Source: Sphingopyxis sp. MSC1_008
GTDB lineage: Bacteria; Pseudomonadota; Alphaproteobacteria; Sphingomonadales; Sphingomonadaceae
Assembly (NCBI RefSeq): GCF_023197165.1
Contig: NZ_JALPRD010000008.1
Location: forward strand, 1-64,000
Direction of reading: 5' to 3'
DNA length: 64,000 nt
In this document: positions 1 through 5,928 of the stretch, one piece after another
How the letters are laid out: the number at the start of each line of letters is the position of its first letter
Numbering within the stretch: the stretch's first letter is position 1
Made by a program: the position numbers and the translations under genes
The notes under the pieces: model-generated
Seen by the model: the letters and a program-made list of their open reading frames with translations, nothing else
Database searches by the model: none
What the model was told of the DNA's origin: nothing

Positions 1-140
1 CGCGTCGGGCGCGGGGATGGGGGCGATGTGGCTCATCTGCCAGTTTGGAGCATAGGTGAATAATGTAGGACAGCGGTTTTTGGGGTGGGGTGTACGAAAT
101 AGGATTTAGCACGCGCGCGTGGCTATGGTTTCGCGTGAAG

Positions 141-164
141 ACACGAAGACACGAAGACACGAAG
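141..164. repeat. Three tandem copies of an 8-mer
   Basis: The unit ACACGAAG occurs three times back to back (141-148, 149-156, 157-164), preceded by a partial GAAG. It is non-coding and too short and regular for a CRISPR. It looks like a simple-sequence expansion whose copy number may vary between strains. Confidence 0.85.
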
Positions 165-177
165 CGCCACCCGCTTT

Positions 178-249
178 CGTCAACCCGGATTTGATCCGGC
201 ATCCATTCCAGCGCCCGCGTTATGGACCCGGATCAAGTCCGGGTTGACG
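178..249. repeat. Palindromic repeat, cgtca family, copy 1
   Basis: The left arm (178-199) and right arm (229-249) are near-perfect inverted copies built on CGTCAACCCGGAT and its complement, around a spacer of about 30 nt. The same design recurs at 15489, 18133 and 61824 and in decayed form at 1262. This is a dispersed REP-like family, usually found between genes. Confidence 0.85.
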
Positions 250-365
250 CTTTACTGCGGCAGCAGCTTGCGCTGGTTCGCAATGTGGTGGCGGCGCGCG
301 GCAATATAGGGATGATGCGGCCGATTACGGTACATTAAGGTTTTACGTGCGCATCTCTGGTAGGG

Positions 366-1199
366 TCAGGTGCGCTCGGCACTTAGGTTCCGTCCATCAT
401 ACTTGTCGATGATGCTTTTACGCAGGACGGCGATTTCTTTTTCCGCTTCCGAAATCGCGAAGTTTAGGTTCTTGCTTGCCGTGTCATGGACGTCAAACGT
501 CCTCCTCCACGCCGATTGAAAGCGTTCCACCACATTCGTGGTTCTTCTTAACATAAAGTGCAACGGGTCTTTCGTATAATTCGGGTGGTCACCGATCAAA
601 ATGGGTGGGTTATATTCACGCACTGTCATCTTCGCGTTTGATAGAGCGGCCTCGAACAGGTCGCCTCGAAGATGACTAGGCGGCGATTGTTTTGCGCTGC
701 TGGCGTTTCCGCGATGATAGCGCGCAGTTTCGTCTTTGCTCGCGTTATCGAAATCTTGCCAGGCCCTTTCGATTTGCGTCAGGGCGCCCCGCAAAATTGG
801 CAACTGGGACTCAAGATACCAAATCCGCGCAAGATGGACGGCCAAGTCATCTCGCGCGCCGCGCGCCGTTTGTAGATTCCCCGACAATCCGACAATCTGT
901 TGACCGAGGCGCGTTAGTTCTGACCTCACTTCACTGTCGTCGAAAATCAGTGGGAGATCAGCCTGGTTGGAGACTTTTCTCATGTACTCGAAAAGGGCGT
1001 ACACGAATATTGCCTGCAAAATGAGTAGCCATCCCCACCAAGGAAGAAGCGATCCGCTCACTCCCCAGAGTTTTCGAACTATAGGCCATTCAAGCTGCCC
1101 GGACACCGTGTCGTAACCCGTGAACAGAAACCAAAAGAGGAAAAGGAACCTGACAATTGGAGGCTTTGAGATCGCGTAAAGCGTGCCGAGTCTTTCCAT
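366..1199 (-). CDS. Hypothetical membrane protein with coiled-coil region
   Basis: 277 residues. Two hydrophobic segments are visible near the N-terminus (about residues 14-31, rich in F and L, and about 52-70, beginning WWGWLL). A long hydrophilic charged region with coiled-coil character follows (about 85-150 and 225-265). This would be a membrane-anchored protein with a cytoplasmic or periplasmic helical domain. No family is recognised. Codon use and GC content are clearly lower than in all other genes of the window, suggesting recent acquisition. It stands alone, with no operon partner. No function can be assigned. Confidence 0.6.
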   Translation of the reverse strand: MERLGTLYAISKPPIVRFLFLFWFLFTGYDTVSGQLEWPIVRKLWGVSGSLLPWWGWLLILQAIFVYALFEYMRKVSNQADLPLIFDDSEVRSELTRLGQQIVGLSGNLQTARGARDDLAVHLARIWYLESQLPILRGALTQIERAWQDFDNASKDETARYHRGNASSAKQSPPSHLRGDLFEAALSNAKMTVREYNPPILIGDHPNYTKDPLHFMLRRTTNVVERFQSAWRRTFDVHDTASKNLNFAISEAEKEIAVLRKSIIDKYDGRNLSAERT

Positions 1200-1723
1200 T
1201 CTCTCTTCATATCACCACGCTTCGGTGAGTCTAAAGATACTTGTTTGAAAGTGGTAATCGCCGATTTGATCCGGGGCGATGCAACGGCCTTAGAATGGAT
1301 ACCGGACCAAGTCCGAAGATCGGGTTGGTTTGGAGGTTTTGCTGCGCTTCGTCACGTCAAGCTCAACCGCTATCATCTTGTCGGACTCGATCTGGCATCA
1401 TGCGGTGGGCAAGTGGATGATCGACAATTGATGAGTTTGGCTTAGTCGATTTGATCGAAGGCGCGGCGAGCGTTATTCCCCAGCTACCAAGGTTCACTCT
1501 ACAAGTTTGCTCGACAACCGACCATTTCCATACAATCCCAAGATCGGATTCAGAGTTTATAGAAAACGAATCCCGTCCCCGTTGCGAGGTGACTATCTCC
1601 ATAGTGCATGCGAACTAGAAGGGACATAAGCGAATATTGACTGACTATCCGCGGCCCAGTCACTCCGATCTCGCTTTCAAATCGTTGGTACATATTTCTA
1701 TTAACGCAGGTTGAAGCTTTACT
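1200..1723. other. Gene-poor, lower-GC stretch with a decayed repeat
   Basis: No reading frame here looks like a real gene. The short open frames have atypical composition, and one includes peptide pieces (WIPDQVR) that are the usual translation of the palindromic repeat rather than protein. With the preceding gene, this seems to be a small foreign or degenerating patch. Confidence 0.55.
1262..1328. repeat. Degenerate copy of the cgtca palindromic repeat
   Basis: It keeps TTGATCCGG on the left, the TAGAATGGAT spacer motif, and ACCAAGTCCG on the right, as in the intact copy at 18133. The outer arms have diverged and the spacing is changed. It appears to be an old inactive copy. Confidence 0.45.
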
Positions 1724-1954
1724 TCAAACCGAAAACCCGCCCGAATTCCGTCGGTTCGAGCTCGCCGCCAGCACCTTCTTGCCCTGTGGGGTCAGCGCCC
1801 ATTTGGCGCCCTGTTTGACCACCAGACCCAGCGTGACGAGTTCGTCGCGGATCGGGTCGGTGGGGAGTTGGGGGCGGCGGTTCGACAGGCCTTCGAGCGT
1901 CGTGCGCTGCGGCTGGCTGAGGATGATAAGCTTCTGTTTTTGCTTGTCGGTCAT
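1724..1954 (-). CDS. Small helix-turn-helix-like hypothetical protein
   Basis: 76 residues, high-GC codon use like the rest of the chromosome. The sequence suggests a compact winged-helix fold: a helix around QRTTLEGL, a second around DPIRDELVTLGLV, then a WALTPQGKKVL strand-helix typical of the wing of MarR or PadR-like domains. It lies downstream of nrdB on the same strand, separated by 130 nt that hold a palindromic repeat, so it is probably a separate unit. A DNA-binding role is inferred from shape only. Confidence 0.6.
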   Translation of the reverse strand: MTDKQKQKLIILSQPQRTTLEGLSNRRPQLPTDPIRDELVTLGLVVKQGAKWALTPQGKKVLAASSNRRNSGGFSV

Positions 1955-2010
1955 TTGGGTGGCCTCTGACTTCTTGTTTGTCTTGGGTGCGATAGGCGGG
2001 CGTTGGTGCC

Positions 2011-2075
2011 CACCCCGCTGCGACTAGCGGGCTCTGCCCGCAAGTCTCGCTGCCCCTCCCGCTTGCGGGAGGGGC
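2011..2075. repeat. Compound palindromic repeat, variable-stem family, copy A
   Basis: A conserved left flank (CACCCCGCTGCGACTA) and right flank (AAGTCTCGCTGCCC) enclose a 6-bp hairpin, GCGGGC (2027-2032) pairing with GCCCGC (2036-2041). A stronger hairpin, GCCCCTCCCGC and its complement (2052-2075), follows. The same flanks occur at 48572-48612 and 56330-56370 with entirely different but still self-complementary stems. The copy ends 9 nt from the nrdB stop. Confidence 0.85.
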
Positions 2076-2081
2076 TTTTTT
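2052..2081 (+). terminator. GC-rich hairpin followed by T run
   Basis: An 11-bp stem (2052-2062 with 2065-2075) is followed by six T residues on the plus strand, the form of an intrinsic terminator for plus-strand transcription. It lies just beyond the minus-strand nrdB stop, so it may insulate nrdB from antisense readthrough as well as end the repeat. Confidence 0.55.
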
Positions 2082-2084
2082 ACG

Positions 2085-3149
2085 TCACTCGGCGGCGATG
2101 CCGGCTTGTTTGAACATGTCTTCGCCGTCGCTTTCGGCGTCGTTGACCGGGCTCGTGTCTTCGCTGTTCTTCGCCTTCTTGCGGCTGTCGAAGCTGGTCC
2201 ACACATTGTTCCATTCGCCGCGCGTCGCGCCCTTGCTGTATTCGGTCGCGCGCGTTTCGAAGAAGTTGGCGTGCTCGACGCCGTTGAGCAGCGGGGCGAG
2301 CCAGGGGAGCGGGTGCTCGTCGATCATGTAGATCGGCTGGAACCCAAGCTGCCCGAGGCGCCAGTCGGCGATGTAGCGGATGTAGCGCTTGATCTCCTTC
2401 GGCGTCATGCCGGGGACGGGGCCCTGTTCGAACGCGAGGTCGATGAACGCATCCTCGAGCCGCACCGTTTTCTGGCAGGTGTCGATGATGTCTTCCTTCA
2501 CCGCCTTGGTCAGGCAGCCGCGTTCCTTGGTGAAGGTGTGGAACAGCTTGATGATGCCTTCGCAGTGGAGGCTTTCGTCGCGGATCGACCAGCTGACGAT
2601 CTGGCCCATGCCCTTCATCTTGTTGAAGCGCGGGAAGTTCATCAGCATCGCGAAGCTGGCGAAGAGCTGCAAGCCTTCGGTAAAGCCGCCGAACATCGCG
2701 AGCGTGCGCGCGATATCCTCGTCATTGTCGACGCCGAACTGCTGCATATAATCGTGCTTGGCGCGCATCTCGTCATATTCGAGGAACATGCCATATTCGC
2801 TTTCGGGCATGCCGATCGTGTCGAGCAGGTGCGAATAAGCCGCGATGTGCACGGTTTCCATGTTGCTGAACGCGGTCAGCATCATCTTGATTTCGGTCGG
2901 CTTGAACACGCGGCCATATTTGTCGTGGTAGCAATCCTGCACCTCGATATCGGCCTGCGTGAAGAAGCGGAAAATCTGCGTGAGCAGGTTGCGCTCGTGG
3001 TCCGAAATCTTTTGCGCCCAGTCGCGGCAATCCTCGCCCAGCGGCACTTCCTCGGGAACCCAGTGAATCTGCTGCTGGCGTTTCCAGAAATCGAACGCCC
3101 AAGGATATTCGAAGGGCTTGTAGGTGTTGCGGGCTTCTAACAACGGCAT
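2085..3149 (-). CDS. nrdB: Ribonucleotide reductase class I, beta (radical) subunit
   Basis: 354 residues from the start chosen here. It generates and stores the tyrosyl radical used by NrdA to reduce ribonucleotides to deoxyribonucleotides in the cytoplasm. Visible family signatures are an acidic ligand segment (D67/E69), the E98-x2-H101-x3-Y105 motif giving two metal ligands and the probable radical tyrosine, and a second E-x2-H pair in RDESLHCEG. A longer frame runs 35 codons upstream, but those residues are translated palindromic repeat, so MPLLEARN at 3149 is preferred. It is the second gene of the nrdA-nrdB operon, 117 nt after nrdA with a repeat element between. Confidence 0.96.
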   Translation of the reverse strand: MPLLEARNTYKPFEYPWAFDFWKRQQQIHWVPEEVPLGEDCRDWAQKISDHERNLLTQIFRFFTQADIEVQDCYHDKYGRVFKPTEIKMMLTAFSNMETVHIAAYSHLLDTIGMPESEYGMFLEYDEMRAKHDYMQQFGVDNDEDIARTLAMFGGFTEGLQLFASFAMLMNFPRFNKMKGMGQIVSWSIRDESLHCEGIIKLFHTFTKERGCLTKAVKEDIIDTCQKTVRLEDAFIDLAFEQGPVPGMTPKEIKRYIRYIADWRLGQLGFQPIYMIDEHPLPWLAPLLNGVEHANFFETRATEYSKGATRGEWNNVWTSFDSRKKAKNSEDTSPVNDAESDGEDMFKQAGIAAE

Positions 3150-3178
3150 GGCGGCTATCCTCGGTTCTGATCTTTTGT

Positions 3179-3255
3179 GTGTCCCGGCGAAAGCCGGGAT
3201 CCAGTCTGGCTTGGCGTCAGGTCGCGCTGGGCCCCGGCTTTCGCCGGGGTTCACG
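3179..3255. repeat. Palindromic repeat, cccggcgaaag family, between nrdA and nrdB
   Basis: The left arm TCCCGGCGAAAGCCGGGA and the right arm CCCCGGCTTTCGCCGGGG are each self-complementary and also pair with each other. A second copy is at 37419. It sits inside the nrdA-nrdB transcript and could modulate the subunit ratio by partial termination or mRNA protection, but that is inference. Confidence 0.85.
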
Positions 3256-3266
3256 CGACGGGAGCG

Positions 3267-5207
3267 TCACTGGCAGGCCAGACACTCGTCGTAGTCGGTG
3301 CTCTCCAGCTGATACACGGGCGCTTCGGCGGTGTTGTCGGCCTCGACCCCGCCCGCGAAGCCGGCGCGCTGCACCGACTTGGACCGCAGGTAATAGAGCG
3401 ATTTGATGCCGAGTTCCCACGCGCGATAGTGGAGCATGAGCAGGTCCCATTTCTCGACATCGGCGGGGATGAACAGGTTCAGCGACGCGGCCTGGTCGAT
3501 GTACGGCGTGCGATCGGCGGCGAGTTCGAGCAGCCAGCGCTGGTCGATCTCGAAGCTCGTCTTGTAGCAGTCCTTCTCGTCCTGCGTCAGGAAGTCGAGG
3601 TGCTGGACGCTGCCGCCCTTTTCGAGGATCGAGTTCCAGATATTGTCGCTGTTCTTCGCCTTGTCGACGAGCAAGGCTTCCAAGTGCGGGTTGCGGATCG
3701 AGAAGCTGCCCGAGAGCGTCTTGTGCGTGTAGATGTTCGCCGGGATCGGCTCGATGCACGCGCTGGTGCCGCCGCAGATGATCGAGATCGACGCGGTCGG
3801 CGCGATCGCCATCTTGCAGCTGAAGCGCTCCATCACGCCCTGATCGGCGGCGTCGGGGCAGGGGCCGCGTTCCTTGGCGAGCAGCATCGACGCCTGATCG
3901 ACCTGCGCGCGGATATGCTTGAAGACGCGGAGGTTCGACGATTTCGCCATCGCGCCCTCGAAGGGCAGGCCGCGCGCCTGCAGGAAGCTGTGGAAGCCCA
4001 TGACGCCGAGGCCGACCGAGCGTTCGCGGCTGGCGCTGTACTTGGCGCGCGCCATTTCGGGCGGGGCGCGGTCGATATAGTCCTGAAGGACGTTATCGAG
4101 CATGCGCATCACATCTTCGATGAAGACCTTGTCGCCGTTCCACTCGTCCCAGGTTTCGAGGTTGAGGCTCGAGAGGCAGCAGACCGCGGTGCGATCGTTG
4201 CCGAGATGGTCGCGGCCGGTCGGAAGCGTGATTTCCGAGCAGAGGTTCGAGGTGGTGACCTTGAGGCCGAGGTCGCGATGATGCTTCGGCATCATGCGGT
4301 TCACCTGGTCGATGAAGATGATGTAGGGCTCGCCCGTCGCGAGGCGCGTTTCGACGAGCTTCTGGAACAGCGAGCGCGCGTCGACGGTGCCGCGGACGCT
4401 CTGGTCCTTCGGGCTGCGCAGGTTGAATTCGGTGCCGTCGCGGACGGCCTCCATGAACTCGTCGGTGATCAGCACGCCGTGGTGGAGGTTGAGCGCCTTG
4501 CGGTTGAAGTCGCCCGAGGGTTTGCGGACCTCGAGGAACTCCTCGATCTCGGGGTGCGAGACGTCGAGGTAGCAGGCGGCCGAGCCGCGGCGGAGCGAGC
4601 CCTGGCTGATCGCGAGGGTGAGCGAGTCCATCACGCGGACGAAGGGGATGATGCCGCTGGTCTTGCCGTTGAGGCCGACGGGTTCGCCGATGCCGCGCAC
4701 CGCGCCCCAATAGGTGCCGATGCCGCCGCCGCGCGAGGCGAGCCAGACATTCTCGTTCCACGTGCCGACGATGCCCTCAAGGCTGTCGTCGACCGAGTTC
4801 AGATAGCAGCTGATCGGCAGGCCGCGGCCGGTGCCGCCGTTCGACAAAACGGGGGTCGCGGGCATGAACCACAGCTTCGAGATATAGTCGTAGAGGCGCT
4901 GCGCATGCTCCTGATCGTCGGCATAGGCCGACGCGACGCGCGCGAAGAGGTCCTGATACGATTCGCCGGGGAGGAGGTAGCGATCCTCGAGCGTTTCCTT
5001 GCCGAAGTCGGTGAGCAGCGCATCGCGGTCACGCACGGTGACGATGTCGAACCGGCGCGCGTGGACCTTTGCCTCGCTGCTGTCGTTGAGCTTTGCCGCG
5101 GGCGCCGCATCGGGCGCCGATTCGCTTGCTGCAGGAGCATCATTCTTCGTCAGTTCCGCCGTCGCCACGTCGCTCGTCTCCACCCGTTCCGTTTCCCGAA
5201 AATCCAT
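3267..5207 (-). CDS. nrdA: Ribonucleotide reductase class I, alpha (catalytic) subunit
   Basis: 646 residues from ATG at 5207. Catalyses reduction of ribonucleoside diphosphates with NrdB. The redox and radical cysteines are visible: C134 in ISCYLNS, C323 in NLCSE, C343/C344 in CCLSS, and a C-terminal CLAC pair that would relay electrons from thioredoxin. The glycine-rich substrate loop (ASRGGGIGTYWG) and the late PTASIS motif are also present. The first ~50 residues are low-complexity and A/E/D-rich; no N-terminal ATP-cone is seen, so the protein is about 110 residues shorter than E. coli NrdA. An alternative start 28 codons upstream gives atypical sequence. The promoter region carries two NrdR-type boxes. 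Confidence 0.96.
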   Translation of the reverse strand: MDFRETERVETSDVATAELTKNDAPAASESAPDAAPAAKLNDSSEAKVHARRFDIVTVRDRDALLTDFGKETLEDRYLLPGESYQDLFARVASAYADDQEHAQRLYDYISKLWFMPATPVLSNGGTGRGLPISCYLNSVDDSLEGIVGTWNENVWLASRGGGIGTYWGAVRGIGEPVGLNGKTSGIIPFVRVMDSLTLAISQGSLRRGSAACYLDVSHPEIEEFLEVRKPSGDFNRKALNLHHGVLITDEFMEAVRDGTEFNLRSPKDQSVRGTVDARSLFQKLVETRLATGEPYIIFIDQVNRMMPKHHRDLGLKVTTSNLCSEITLPTGRDHLGNDRTAVCCLSSLNLETWDEWNGDKVFIEDVMRMLDNVLQDYIDRAPPEMARAKYSASRERSVGLGVMGFHSFLQARGLPFEGAMAKSSNLRVFKHIRAQVDQASMLLAKERGPCPDAADQGVMERFSCKMAIAPTASISIICGGTSACIEPIPANIYTHKTLSGSFSIRNPHLEALLVDKAKNSDNIWNSILEKGGSVQHLDFLTQDEKDCYKTSFEIDQRWLLELAADRTPYIDQAASLNLFIPADVEKWDLLMLHYRAWELGIKSLYYLRSKSVQRAGFAGGVEADNTAEAPVYQLESTDYDECLACQ

Positions 5208-5386
5208 CTTATTCGCCCCCGATTTGAACGCGCACCCGGTGCGCTTTGTTCCTGTCTTGTTCGACTCAGGGCGAAGCCCCGGTCTTAGCATCTAAACCTG
5301 TCCCCGTGGGCACTTATTTTGGGCGCAAGGAGGGTTTTTCCGTGTCCATATGCGATGGACGACGGAAATCCGCCACTTACAGCCGA

Positions 5387-5402
5387 ATACTATTTATTGG
5401 GG
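5387..5402 (-). promoter_or_regulatory. NrdR-type box 1 upstream of nrdA
   Basis: Read on the minus strand the site is CCCCAATAAATAGTAT, matching 12 of 16 positions of the NrdR consensus acaCwAtATaTwGtgt. Its centre is 32 bp from box 2, about three helical turns, the spacing known for paired NrdR boxes. NrdR is the ATP/dATP-sensing repressor of bacterial ribonucleotide reductase genes. Confidence 0.65.
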
Positions 5403-5418
5403 TGCCCCCGTGTTTGAC

Positions 5419-5434
5419 CCACCACCTATAGTGC
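5419..5434 (-). promoter_or_regulatory. NrdR-type box 2 upstream of nrdA
   Basis: On the minus strand this reads GCACTATAGGTGGTGG, matching about 11 of 16 consensus positions. It is weaker than box 1, but the exact 32-bp centre-to-centre spacing supports it. Confidence 0.55.
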
Positions 5435-5710
5435 CACGTCGGCGCCGCGATGCAAGACGGTAAATGACAGATCGGGGACTCAACTCGTCGATAATTTGAT
5501 TCGTCTCGTCGCGGCTGATGCACGAGTGCGCGGCGCCGCGCCAGCCTTTCCGCGCCTTAGCGCGCGGATTGGCGTGGATGGGCCCGCGAGGTCGAATTTT
5601 GAGGCGGCGACGATGGCGCCGGGCGTGCCGCTATCGGCCGGCGCATGCTCCGATGCCGACGATCGCGCCGACGGGCGCTGCGCAGGGGCGGGTCAAGAAC
5701 AGCAGGCAAA

Positions 5711-5748
5711 GAAAAAGGGCCCCGGAAACATCCGGAGCCCCTTTTTTT
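5711..5748. terminator. Bidirectional intrinsic terminator
   Basis: Stem GGGCCCCGGA (5717-5726) pairs with TCCGGAGCCC (5731-5740) with one mismatch and an AACA loop. Five A residues precede it and seven T residues follow it, so it can stop transcription both ways. It lies 8 nt past the stop of the small minus-strand gene and supports that gene being a real transcript. Confidence 0.85.
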
Positions 5749-5757
5749 GTTTCTGGC

Positions 5758-5820
5758 TTACGCTTCGCCGCCGCCGTTGCCGGAGCCGCCGCCGCCCAGA
5801 AATCTCCAAAACCAACCCAT
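5758..5820 (-). CDS. Very small glycine-rich protein, 20 residues
   Basis: The peptide begins MGWFWRFL and continues with a Gly/Ser/Asn-rich tail ending GEA. Three features mark it as real: a perfect AGGAG ribosome-binding site (5828-5832) 7 nt before the ATG, a strong terminator just after the stop, and an AT-rich candidate promoter at about 5870-5910. The aromatic, arginine-containing N-terminus suggests an amphipathic membrane-associated segment. No family is known to me. It is well below usual annotation length limits. Function unknown. Confidence 0.65.
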   Translation of the reverse strand: MGWFWRFLGGGGSGNGGGEA

Positions 5821-5913
5821 GTCAGATCTCCTGTTCGCACTGCCCACGAGGAACAGTTAACGGCGCGTATACCTTAATTAATAAGGTAAATCGAGTCTTA
5901 ACTATAAACAACG

Positions 5914-5928
5914 CTGCCAGTTTGGCAG
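5914..5928 (-). terminator. Short hairpin at the end of the EAL gene
   Basis: CTGCCA and TGGCAG pair around a 3-nt loop directly after the TAA stop at 5929-5931; a T-rich stretch follows on the minus strand. A modest intrinsic terminator. Confidence 0.45.

Larger units (their letters stand above)
1..365. other. Gene-free stretch at window start
   Basis: No convincing coding region is seen in these bases on either strand. They hold a short tandem repeat (141-164) and one cgtca-type palindromic repeat (178-249). Base composition falls towards the right edge, matching the lower-GC gene that follows. A gene on the unseen left side could end here, but nothing shows this. Confidence 0.6.
5208..5757. 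other. Long leader and promoter region of nrdA plus downstream gap
   Basis: About 550 nt between nrdA and the small minus-strand gene at 5758. The left part holds the two NrdR-type boxes and presumably the nrdA promoter. The right part holds a strong bidirectional terminator (5711-5748). The middle (about 5440-5700) has open frames on both strands, but none has a good ribosome-binding site or recognisable protein, and nothing else is seen there. Confidence 0.55.

Noticed and set aside
141-164. Possible CRISPR array
   Set aside because: Units are 8 nt, tandem and without spacers; it is simple sequence. No other array-like region was seen.
1245-1445. 66-codon plus-strand frame
   Set aside because: Its product contains WIPDQVR, the usual translation of the palindromic repeat, and has no ribosome-binding site; it is a remnant of repeat sequence.
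1363-1602. 79-codon minus-strand frame in the gene-poor patch
   Set aside because: Atypical composition, no family, no ribosome-binding site; judged not coding.
2106-3140. Long plus-strand frame opposite nrdB
   Set aside because: It is the antisense of a certain gene; long antisense frames are common in high-GC DNA.
3150-3254. N-terminal extension of nrdB
   Set aside because: These 35 codons translate the palindromic repeat (GESR and AFAG pieces) and have no counterpart in NrdB proteins.
3177-5288. Very long plus-strand frame opposite nrdA
   Set aside because: Antisense shadow of nrdA; no recognisable domain.
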